The notes beneath the pieces were generated by a model that saw nothing but the letters and a program-made list of their open reading frames with translations, had not been told where the DNA came from and made no database searches. A program made the translations under genes and the position numbers. A DNA stretch of 59,036 nt from an uncultured Bacteroidota bacterium (lineage in GTDB: Bacteria > Bacteroidota > Bacteroidia > UKL13-3), in contig CAIUDH010000064.1 of the NCBI GenBank assembly GCA_903897855.1, forward strand, positions 1-59,036. The letters run 5' to 3'. How positions within the stretch are numbered: position 1 is the first letter of the stretch; every line of letters starts with the position of its first letter. Positions 38,028 through 45,676 of this stretch are shown here, one piece after another.

Positions 38028-38675
38028 TTAAAATTTCATTAAAACCTCTAGACCTAAGGGTGCTGTTGACGAAAAAACAAAATTTGCTTTTCCTAGAATT
38101 TTAGCGTCTCCTATTCCGATTGAAAAAAAACCACCCCTCACGGCGGCCTCCACGCCCGCTTCCGCATCTTCGATCACTACGGCTTCACTCGGTAAAACTC
38201 CCAACTCTTCGGCTGCCTTTAAAAAAACCTGAGGGTTGGGTTTCGCTTCCGTTATTTTATTGCCATCAACGATAGCGTCGAAATACCTGGTTAGATTCAA
38301 TTTATCAAGAATCAATAAGGCGTTTTTACTCGCACTTCCTAAGCCAATAAGGAAGTTGTTTTCTTTTAATTCGTCAAGAAACAATTTTATTCCCGGTAAA
38401 ATATCTTGCTCGTTAATGGTGGAACAATACTCCAAATAGCTCGCATTTTTTTTCTTCGCCATCAATAACTTCTCGTCATCGCTAAATTTTTTGCTGCCTT
38501 TTTGTAGAATAATTTCTAGAGAGGTGGTGCGGCTTACCCCTTTGAGTTGCTCATTATCATGTTCATCAAAAGGAATCTGTAGTTCATCTGCCAATTGCTT
38601 CCATGCTTTAAAATGAAACTTTGCAGTGTCAACGATGACGCCATCCAAATCAAAAATACAGGCCTTAATTTTCAT
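38028..38675 (-). CDS. pgmB: Beta-phosphoglucomutase
   Basis: This HAD-family enzyme converts beta-glucose-1-phosphate to glucose-6-phosphate, the step after maltose or trehalose phosphorylase. The 215-residue protein has the HAD nucleophile motif FDLDGVIVDT at residues 8-17, the beta-PGM cap signature HFKAWKQLADE and LKGVSRTTSLEIIL, GLGSASKNA for motif II, Lys in EAKPNPQVFLKAAEELG, and VVIEDAEAGVEAA for motif IV. Position next to the amylase locus fits a maltose phosphorylase route, but no GH65 gene is in the window. Confidence 0.93.
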   Translation of the reverse strand: MKIKACIFDLDGVIVDTAKFHFKAWKQLADELQIPFDEHDNEQLKGVSRTTSLEIILQKGSKKFSDDEKLLMAKKKNASYLEYCSTINEQDILPGIKLFLDELKENNFLIGLGSASKNALLILDKLNLTRYFDAIVDGNKITEAKPNPQVFLKAAEELGVLPSEAVVIEDAEAGVEAAVRGGFFSIGIGDAKILGKANFVFSSTAPLGLEVLMKF

Positions 38676-38713
38676 GATGCAAAATTAAATTTATTCTCTG
38701 GTTTAAATCCATT

Positions 38714-40048
38714 TTAAAATTCCCATTTTATACCCCCAAAAGTGCCCGAACTCATGAGTAAAAGTACGGCAGGGTTCTCTTTTGTCAATCTATAAATCTC
38801 CTCCTCTAACAAGGATGCCTTCGAAAACACTTTCACATTTCCTCCAAAACCGTCTTTCACCTGCTCTATCGTTAACGTTTTATTTTTCTGCTTCAGGGTT
38901 TCTTCATCAAAATACACCAGAGCGATGTCGGCATCATTCATGCAATTTAAATATTGGGGGAGGAAATTATGATCGAGGCTACTAAAAGTATGTAACTCGA
39001 ATACCGCGATGAGCTTCTTGTTTTTAAATTGTTGTTTCACTGCTTTCACGGTGCCAGTAAGCTTAGAAGGGGAATGAGCAAAGTCACGATAAACCATAAG
39101 TTTTTCAGCACTATGCAAAAGCTCCAGCCGCTTTGCCGCACCCGTAAAGGATTGCATGGCCGTATAAAAAGCATCGGCCGAAATTTCTAAACATTCGCAC
39201 ACCTTCCGTGCACCTTCCATATTTTGTAAATTATGTTCACCGAAAATTTGTAGCGGATAGGTCTTCGCTCCACTTAAAACATGTGTGGTGTTCTCATCAT
39301 CAATCGTGTAGGATGGCGTATTGTATGACTCACAAAGGATCTGAGTATTGTTCTCTGCGATTATTTTTAGATTTACATCATTTTCATAATAGAACAATTT
39401 AGTTAGAGGAGCCATACTCTTCAAGAAAATTTCAAATTGCTCCACATAATTCTCAAAGGTGGGAAACACATTAATATGATCCCAGGCGATACCCGTAATC
39501 ATCGCAATATGGGGTTTGTATAAGTGAAACTTCGGCCGCATATCAATGGGTGATGACAGATATTCGTCGCCTTCCAAAATAATTATCGGCGCTTCTTCAC
39601 TCAGCTGTACCATCGTTTCGAAGCCTTGAACTTGCGATCCCACCATGTAATCAAACTTCCTTTGGAGCAAATGCAACACATGCATGATCATCGCCGTGGT
39701 GGTGGTCTTGCCATGGCTGCCTCCAATTACAACACGGACTTTATCTTTGCAATTTTCATAAATAAATTCAGGAAACGAATAAATTTTTAAGCCCAATGCT
39801 TGAGCATGCAGCAACTCCGGATTATCTTTTTTAGCGTGCATCCCTAGAATCACGGCATCGAGTTCGACCGATATCCTTGAGGAATCCCATCCCATGGCCT
39901 CGGGCAATAAGCCATATTTCGCTAAACGTGATTTTGCTGGTTCGTAAATGGCATCATCACTGCCTGTGATTTTATATCCTTTAAGATGCAATGCAATGGT
40001 CATATTATGCATTACCGCACCTCCGCAGGCGATTAAATGAATTCTCAT
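38714..40048 (-). CDS. mpl: UDP-N-acetylmuramate:L-alanyl-gamma-D-glutamyl-meso-diaminopimelate ligase
   Basis: Mpl reattaches recycled murein tripeptide to UDP-MurNAc in the cytoplasm. The 444-residue protein starts with a MurC-type dinucleotide-like motif (HLIACGGAVMHNMTIALHLKGYKITGSDD). The Mur ligase ATP loop GGSHGKTTTTAMI follows, then ILEGDEYLSSP and the central YRDFAHSPSKLTGT, with the C-terminal domain after it. GGAVMHN and the DEYLSSP-type motif separate Mpl from MurC. It is the last gene of a long minus-strand stretch, 112 bases after rnhA. Confidence 0.92.
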   Translation of the reverse strand: MRIHLIACGGAVMHNMTIALHLKGYKITGSDDAIYEPAKSRLAKYGLLPEAMGWDSSRISVELDAVILGMHAKKDNPELLHAQALGLKIYSFPEFIYENCKDKVRVVIGGSHGKTTTTAMIMHVLHLLQRKFDYMVGSQVQGFETMVQLSEEAPIIILEGDEYLSSPIDMRPKFHLYKPHIAMITGIAWDHINVFPTFENYVEQFEIFLKSMAPLTKLFYYENDVNLKIIAENNTQILCESYNTPSYTIDDENTTHVLSGAKTYPLQIFGEHNLQNMEGARKVCECLEISADAFYTAMQSFTGAAKRLELLHSAEKLMVYRDFAHSPSKLTGTVKAVKQQFKNKKLIAVFELHTFSSLDHNFLPQYLNCMNDADIALVYFDEETLKQKNKTLTIEQVKDGFGGNVKVFSKASLLEEEIYRLTKENPAVLLLMSSGTFGGIKWEF

Positions 40049-40160
40049 GGTTCGAATTTGTTATGCGTTACAGCTAAAATGTTTTATGTTACAAGAATTA
40101 ATATTCTTAACATGCTTTGAAGTTATTTTTTTATGGCAATAGAATAGTGCTATTTTTCGC

Positions 40161-40631
40161 TTATTCCCGACCTGCATTCTCCTCATACCATACATCTCTA
40201 TGCTTATGGTGGCTGTTGGCTGCGATTACAGAGAGCTCGTCACAGCGTTCATTTTCTTTCAACCCGGCATGCCCTTTAACCCAAACCATTTTTATCTTAT
40301 GCTTCTCATGTACGAGTAAATACCTGCGCCATAGATCTTCGTTTTTCTTGCCTTTAAACCCTTTCTTCACCCAGCCAAAAACCCATTTCTTTTCAACACT
40401 ATTCACCACGTATTGTGAATCGGAATAAATTGTGACCTCTAAATTTTCCCTCTTTAAATGCTCCAAGGCCACAATTACCGCAAGCAACTCCATCCTGTTA
40501 TTGGTGGTTAGTTTATACCCATCGCTAATTTCTTTGCGTTTATCGCCATAAAGCATCACGACTCCATATCCACCTGGTCCTGGGTTTCCAAGGGCTGCCC
40601 CGTCGGTATAAATAATAATTTTGGGTGTCAA
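40161..40631 (-). CDS. rnhA: Ribonuclease HI
   Basis: RNase HI degrades the RNA strand of RNA-DNA hybrids. The 156-residue protein has the four acidic metal ligands Asp10 (IYTDGAALGNPGPGG), Glu48 (NNRMELLAVI), Asp71 (YSDSQYVV) and Asp131 (ERCDELSV), and the catalytic His121 in VKGHAGLKENE. The basic-protrusion region between 80 and 105 (WVFGWVKKGFKGKKNEDLW) is present, as in the E. coli enzyme. It starts 47 bases after folC and is likely part of the same transcript. Confidence 0.96.
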   Translation of the reverse strand: MTPKIIIYTDGAALGNPGPGGYGVVMLYGDKRKEISDGYKLTTNNRMELLAVIVALEHLKRENLEVTIYSDSQYVVNSVEKKWVFGWVKKGFKGKKNEDLWRRYLLVHEKHKIKMVWVKGHAGLKENERCDELSVIAANSHHKHRDVWYEENAGRE

Positions 40632-40678
40632 AGGTTTAATAAATTTAAGTTCATCATCAAAGGTTTGCCGGTATTAGG

Positions 40679-41995
40679 CTATGGTATCTTTTTATTTTTC
40701 ACAAGAAACGTGAGGACTTCCGCCACAACAAATGTACTTCCTCCCACAAATATTATTTCATTTTTTTTACACCTTTTGTGGGCATATTTATAGGCATCCT
40801 CTACACTTTCGCACGCGGTGAATTGAAAATTGTGTTTGCTGAAAACCTGCTCCAACTCCTCTACGGGTAGCACTCGAGGAAGTTGAGGAGCGCACAAATA
40901 ATAGTGTGCATCTAGAGGGATGAGCGGCAGAATGTCATCCAGTTTCTTATCTCTTACCACGCCAAACACGATATGGATCTTCTTCGCCTTCCTTTCCACT
41001 AATTGCTTTATGCTTTGCCTGAGTCCATGGGCATTATGCCCCGTATCTAGGATCACCATGGGGTTTTTCTGCACCACTTGCCACCTTCCTGCAAAACCCG
41101 TGAGAGCCTGAATATGACCTAACCCATATTGGATATCTTTAGCAGCAATCGCAAAGTGCATTTGTAAGAATCGAATACTCTGTAAAACGGTTGCAACATT
41201 CTTCAACTGATAATTCCCCACTAATGAAAGGCTTACTTTTTCCAACCAAACTTTGTTTCTTTCAAGTACTTTTATTTTAATCGACGTGTCATTTTTCGAC
41301 AGCACTTCAATTTTCATTCGCTTATCAGCAAACACTATCTCGGAGTTACAGGCCTTTGCTTTAGCAGTAAAAACTTTCTTTGTGATAGCGTCTGTTTCTC
41401 CGATGACAATCGGAATTTTTTCTTTTATAATGCCCGCTTTTTCCAACGCAATTTCTTGCAGTGTGTTGCCTAATAAGTTCGTGTGATCTAGGCCTATATT
41501 AGTTATTATACTCAGTAGAGGCACGATCACGTTGGTAGAGTCGAGACGCCCACCCAATCCTGTTTCGATAATGGCGATATCCGTTTTCTGTTGAGCAAAA
41601 TACACAAAACAGAGTGCCACGGTCATCTCAAAAAAAGAGGGCTTTATCTCGAGAAAGAGGGCTTTATTTTGCGCTACAAATTTCACTACAAAGGCCTTGG
41701 AAATCATGCTGCCATTCACTCGGATCCGCTCACGAAAATCGAGCAAGTGCGGCGAGGTATAGAGCCCGGTTTTATAACCCGCTCTTTGCAATACGGCCGC
41801 CAGCATATTGCTAGTACTGCCCTTTCCATTCGTTCCAGCTACATGAATAAATTTAAGCTGGAGGTGCGGATTATTTAATGCCTCTAGCAGTTTTATGGTA
41901 TTGTCCAAGTTCGGCTTGTAAGCGGCCTCACCAACGCGGGTAAACATTGGCAACTGCGTGTAAAGATAGTTTAGGGTTTGAGTGTAAGATGTCAT
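40679..41995 (-). CDS. folC: Bifunctional folylpolyglutamate synthase/dihydrofolate synthase
   Basis: FolC adds glutamate to dihydropteroate and to reduced folates. The 438-residue protein has the Mur-ligase-type core with LKFIHVAGTNGKGSTSNMLA as ATP loop, TGLYTSPHLLDFRERI, TDIAIIETGLGGRLDSTN, and the C-terminal IVFGVVRDKKLDDIL. The length is normal. It lies 33 bases after the TonB-like gene, within a tight minus-strand run. Functionally it links to fhs in the same window only through the shared folate pool. Confidence 0.95.
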   Translation of the reverse strand: MTSYTQTLNYLYTQLPMFTRVGEAAYKPNLDNTIKLLEALNNPHLQLKFIHVAGTNGKGSTSNMLAAVLQRAGYKTGLYTSPHLLDFRERIRVNGSMISKAFVVKFVAQNKALFLEIKPSFFEMTVALCFVYFAQQKTDIAIIETGLGGRLDSTNVIVPLLSIITNIGLDHTNLLGNTLQEIALEKAGIIKEKIPIVIGETDAITKKVFTAKAKACNSEIVFADKRMKIEVLSKNDTSIKIKVLERNKVWLEKVSLSLVGNYQLKNVATVLQSIRFLQMHFAIAAKDIQYGLGHIQALTGFAGRWQVVQKNPMVILDTGHNAHGLRQSIKQLVERKAKKIHIVFGVVRDKKLDDILPLIPLDAHYYLCAPQLPRVLPVEELEQVFSKHNFQFTACESVEDAYKYAHKRCKKNEIIFVGGSTFVVAEVLTFLVKNKKIP

Positions 41996-42028
41996 TCAAT
42001 CTCTTCCTGTAATCGCAAAAAAGAGTGC

Positions 42029-42925
42029 CTATTTTCTTACAAAGGTGATCGTATAGGTACCGGTCTCTTCTTCTTCTGCATCAGGTTTTGCAGTGAATAT
42101 TAAGTTGGATAATATCAAGGCTTTCATTCTCTCAATCTGATTATGATTAGTGACCGTTGAAGGGACTATTTTTCGCACACTTTTCACTTTCCCGTCGGGC
42201 CTCACGATCACTTCAAACTTTAAAATACCAGCCTCTTCAAAGTCGTTATTAATTTTAGGGAGCTGTTTGGCTGGCCTTCCATTGAGTATGGCTACACTCC
42301 CTGGGCCTTTACCACTAGGTCCCGAGCCAGTGCCATCGGGGTTTCCTGTGGGGGAGCCTTTCGGATCGCCTTTATTGCCACTGGTATTGCCTCCTTGGCC
42401 ATTACTGTTGGGATCTCCCCCTTCGTTGCCATTGGCAACCCCTTTTTTCTTTTTATAGGTCGCCGTTTGATCTACTTTTCGCTCTGGCACCTTCGTTTCT
42501 GTTTTTGCAGTATTGGTCGTGGTTTTGTTCTCTGTTTTTGGGGTCGACACTACTTTTTTCTTGCTCTTCTCGGGTACCACCACATTACTTTCACTGTTAT
42601 CGTCGGTGGCAATCTCTTGATCCAAACTATTATCACCACTTACCTGATCGGGAGGCGGAGGGTTTGTATTATCAGAGCCTTCGGCGGCCAAAGTCCCTGA
42701 ATTTCCCCCATCTATATCATAACCTAATGCGACCTCCAGACCTTCACTTGGAAAAATAGAATCACTTTTAAAGCCTGGTAAAACAAAAAGTAATAATATC
42801 AAAACGCTGTGTATGATAAACGTGGTAATAAGCCCAGAAGTTTTGGGGTTATTTATTTTTGAAACGAGGTAGACCAACAAACCTGCCACAGGTATAATTA
42901 GCCATTTTAGAATCACGTATATCAT
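42029..42925 (-). CDS. TonB-like energy transducer with Gly/Asn-rich linker
   Basis: This protein would couple the ExbBD motor to outer-membrane receptors. The 298 residues show two hydrophobic N-terminal segments (about 5-20 and 30-50) where classic TonB has one. A long low-complexity linker follows: an acidic/Ser part, a Lys/Thr part (90-150) and a Gly/Asn/Pro part (155-210). The C-terminal TonB-like domain has FEVIVRPDGKVKSVRKI and ends in TYTITFVRK. The linker is not the usual Pro/Lys spacer. It follows exbD by 75 bases and is the natural partner of exbBD. Confidence 0.83.
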   Translation of the reverse strand: MIYVILKWLIIPVAGLLVYLVSKINNPKTSGLITTFIIHSVLILLLFVLPGFKSDSIFPSEGLEVALGYDIDGGNSGTLAAEGSDNTNPPPPDQVSGDNSLDQEIATDDNSESNVVVPEKSKKKVVSTPKTENKTTTNTAKTETKVPERKVDQTATYKKKKGVANGNEGGDPNSNGQGGNTSGNKGDPKGSPTGNPDGTGSGPSGKGPGSVAILNGRPAKQLPKINNDFEEAGILKFEVIVRPDGKVKSVRKIVPSTVTNHNQIERMKALILSNLIFTAKPDAEEEETGTYTITFVRK

Positions 42926-43000
42926 CTGCTTTACGAATTAAAATTTTAGTTAATCGGTTGTATTCATTCGAAGGTAAATAGCAACGCCTAATTAAGTCTC

Positions 43001-43411
43001 TCAGGGGTTCTTGGGTTTATCGGTAGCGAGCGAAATTTTTGCCTTTAACTTATATTGAACTACTTCCATTACTTTTACTATTTCTTCAGCAGTCACCTCA
43101 TTGGCAACATTGAGAAGCACCGCTGGATCCTCTTTCCCTGCGATTTCTTTTTCCAAATCTACCTGCAAGGTTTCCAAACTGCTTAAGGTTCGGTTAATAA
43201 ACAACGCATGCTCAGCATTGATAGAAACGATGGCTGAAGGTTTCTTCGGGTCTTTATCCACGGAGGACGATTTAGGACGTATCAATTTAATTACATTAGG
43301 GTTAGCCATGGTCGATGTAATTAAAAAGAAGATTAGCAAAAAAAACAATATATCACTTAGTGCTCCAGTTTCCATGGAGGCATGACGGTGGCGTTTATCT
43401 CTTAGTTCCAT
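43001..43411 (-). CDS. exbD: ExbD/TolR family proton-channel subunit
   Basis: A 136-residue single-pass protein with the N-terminal membrane segment LSDILFFLLIFFLITSTM that contains the conserved Asp of the proton path (SDILFF). A periplasmic domain ends with EIVKVMEVVQYKLKAKISLATDKP. With ExbB it forms the motor that powers TonB. TolR cannot be excluded on sequence alone, but a TonB-like gene follows directly. The gap to exbB is 21 bases. Confidence 0.9.
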   Translation of the reverse strand: MELRDKRHRHASMETGALSDILFFLLIFFLITSTMANPNVIKLIRPKSSSVDKDPKKPSAIVSINAEHALFINRTLSSLETLQVDLEKEIAGKEDPAVLLNVANEVTAEEIVKVMEVVQYKLKAKISLATDKPKNP

Positions 43412-43432
43412 AATTGTAACTTCTTAATTTAA

Positions 43433-44146
43433 TTATTTCGCTGGCTCCTGCAACATTTCCAGAAACTCAAACGAGACCCCTTCCATTTGGTTCACTACCC
43501 GATCTATTTTTGCATTTAGATAGTTATAAAAAACATACGACACTAAACCTACGATAAGCCCTGCAGCCGATGAAACCATCTTGATATAAATACCTCCGGC
43601 AATTACATCAATCGCAATATTGGCCGATTGTGCGATATTGAAAAATGTTTTAATCATTCCAAACACTGTACCCAAGAAACCAAACATAGGAGCGATAGAG
43701 GCGATCGTGCTTAAAACAAAAAGCGTTTTTTCAAGTTTATATACTTCGAGCTTACCCACGGCCTCCATTCCCACTTCAATATTTTTCAATGGGTTGCCAA
43801 TACGTGTCACCCCTTTCTCTACAATACGAGCATATGGTGTAGGCGTACGCTCACATAGCGATTTCGCACCTTTCAGGTTGCCACTATTAATCAAATCTTT
43901 AATTTGAAGAATAAAATTGGGGTCAATTTTAGAGGCTTTACTGATAGTTAGATAACGCTCCACAAAAAAGTAAATAGAGATCAAACTCAGTAATGTGATT
44001 GGATACATGATAACCCCTCCTTTCAAATACAAATCGAAGAGGCTCAGCGTGTCTTGAGGTGTAGTAGCAGCAGCAGTGGCAGCCACTCTGTTCACAGTGT
44101 CGGCGGCGGTGGTTAAGGCTTGCAAAAACATTGCGGATATTAGCAT
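43433..44146 (-). CDS. exbB: ExbB/TolQ/MotA family proton-channel subunit
   Basis: A 237-residue membrane protein with three helices: GGVIMYPITLLSLISIYFFVERYL near 29-52, the MotA/TolQ/ExbB core IASIAPMFGFLGTVFGMIKTFFNIA, and IYIKMVSSAAGLIVGLVSYVFYNYL. An extra N-terminal stretch (about 25 residues, Ala/Thr-rich) precedes the first helix. It heads the exbB-exbD-tonB-folC run. The 267-base region upstream would hold its promoter. Confidence 0.92.
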   Translation of the reverse strand: MLISAMFLQALTTAADTVNRVAATAAATTPQDTLSLFDLYLKGGVIMYPITLLSLISIYFFVERYLTISKASKIDPNFILQIKDLINSGNLKGAKSLCERTPTPYARIVEKGVTRIGNPLKNIEVGMEAVGKLEVYKLEKTLFVLSTIASIAPMFGFLGTVFGMIKTFFNIAQSANIAIDVIAGGIYIKMVSSAAGLIVGLVSYVFYNYLNAKIDRVVNQMEGVSFEFLEMLQEPAK

Positions 44147-44413
44147 AGAAAATATTTAATTTAATCGTTGAAATAGAAAATGGTTTCGTAAAATATGCTT
44201 CATCCTATATCTGAAATATCCTTTGGGCTTGTAAGGATAACGCAAAGCAGAAAAGTTTATTTTACAGAGTAGCAAATTAATTACCACTGAGTGGTTGGAG
44301 AAACCCAAGTTCTTAACATATAAGTAGGAAAGGAATTGGGGTGTTTATAAAAAAGGGCAATGACTAAGGTCTGCATTATGAAGCGTTGACACCCAAACGA
44401 GGGAATATAGAAA
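44147..44413 (-). promoter_or_regulatory. Upstream region of the exbB operon
   Basis: This 267-base gap between the pyrC-like stop and the exbB start contains no plausible gene on either strand. Minus-strand reading shows TAATTTGC, one base short of the -7 consensus, next to a CCACTCAGTGG palindrome (near 44294). No terminator hairpin with a T run was seen for the pyrC-like gene. Confidence 0.3.
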
Positions 44414-45676
44414 TCAAAGCACCGATAGTTTGTTTTTATTTCCAACCGCAATAATCTTGCCTACTAACCCTGAATTATACAGCGGAGAATTTTTGGATCT
44501 GGAGTGGTTGGTGGCCGCATTATAATCCCAATATTCAGTTGGGCTAAAAATGGTGAAGTTGGCTTCTGTATTCTCGGCGATGCTAATGGCAGGCAATGCT
44601 AAAATTTTTCTTGGGTGTGCCGTGATGGCATCAATAATTTTCTCCCAGCTAATTTTACCCTCCAATTTCAGTAATAAATTATAAAACGTTTGAATGGTAT
44701 TCATTCCGTTGGAAGCATTGTCAAACTCCACGTCTTTATTTTCGTCGTTTTGAGGGCGATGATCACTTACAATTGCATCAATAGTCCCATTGGTTAAACC
44801 CGCAATCAAGGCATCTATATCTTCCTGTGATCGAAGTGGCGGACTTACTTTGTAGTTTGTTTCAAAGTCGACAAGTATAGTTTCATTGTAAACCAAATTT
44901 GCAATCGCAACATCACAAGAAACCCTCAATCCTTCTGCTTTTGCTTTGGCGATAAGCTCCACCGAGCCTTTGGTACTAATATGAGAGAAGTGAATTCGGC
45001 TTTCGGTATACCGCAACAATTCCAGATCGCGCGCTATGATTAATTCTTCCGCGATGGCGGGAATGCTTTTCATACCTAAGATCACAGAGGTATATCCCTC
45101 ATTCATCTGGCCATGATTACTTATATCGATATCATCGGCATGAGATAAAATTAGGCTATCGAAATTTTTCACATATAATAAGGCCCTCAGCATCACCCCT
45201 GCATTGGCAATGGTGGTATTGCCATTACTAAAAGCAACGGCGCCACTATTTTTCATATCATACATCTCGGCGAGGTTCAAACCATCCAGATTATGCGTTA
45301 TAGCCCCATAGGGTAAGATGTCGAGGAGAGAATTTCTCGTCTTCGCTTTAATAAATTCTATTTCTGCCTTGCTGTGAAGTATGGGTTTAGTTTCTGGAGT
45401 GATGGCAACGGCGGTGAAACCACCAGCAATAGCTGCTCTCATGCCTGAATCAAGGTCTTCTTTATGCTCATATCCGGGTTCGCAAAAATTGGCGCGCATA
45501 TCGCACCAGCCCGGCGAAATAAAACCACCTTGGCCATCTATAATGGTGGCCCCAAAATCCTTGATGTCGTTTGAAATGTTTTTAATAATTCCTGATTCAA
45601 TAAATAAGTCGATATTCTTTCCATGATGGGGAGAAGAAGCATCAATAACGGTAACATTTTTTACAATTACTTTCAT
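44414..45676 (-). CDS. Dihydroorotase homologue lacking the HxH metal motif
   Basis: A 420-residue amidohydrolase with the layout of class I dihydroorotase, the pyrimidine-synthesis enzyme that closes carbamoyl aspartate. The hallmark D-x-H-x-H after the first strand reads D59-M-R61-A-N63 (SPGWCDMRANFCEPGYEHKEDL), so both first-site metal histidines are gone. The later motifs GAVAFSNG, ILSHADD, RIHFSHISTKGS and IVSDHRPQ are kept. Similar forms occur in other Bacteroidota as I recall, and in non-catalytic DHO-like partners of aspartate carbamoyltransferase (Pseudomonas PyrC'). It may be a structural partner. Start and batA-like stop overlap as ATGA. Confidence 0.87.
   Translation of the reverse strand: MKVIVKNVTVIDASSPHHGKNIDLFIESGIIKNISNDIKDFGATIIDGQGGFISPGWCDMRANFCEPGYEHKEDLDSGMRAAIAGGFTAVAITPETKPILHSKAEIEFIKAKTRNSLLDILPYGAITHNLDGLNLAEMYDMKNSGAVAFSNGNTTIANAGVMLRALLYVKNFDSLILSHADDIDISNHGQMNEGYTSVILGMKSIPAIAEELIIARDLELLRYTESRIHFSHISTKGSVELIAKAKAEGLRVSCDVAIANLVYNETILVDFETNYKVSPPLRSQEDIDALIAGLTNGTIDAIVSDHRPQNDENKDVEFDNASNGMNTIQTFYNLLLKLEGKISWEKIIDAITAHPRKILALPAISIAENTEANFTIFSPTEYWDYNAATNHSRSKNSPLYNSGLVGKIIAVGNKNKLSVL

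Noticed and set aside
40093-40108. Inverted repeat AAGAAT-TAAT-ATTCTT between mpl and rnhA
   Set aside because: It is short and AT-only with no T run, so it is as likely chance as a terminator or operator.
42150-42700. Plus-strand ORFs of about 100 codons opposite the TonB-like gene
   Set aside because: They arise from the low-complexity linker read in reverse.
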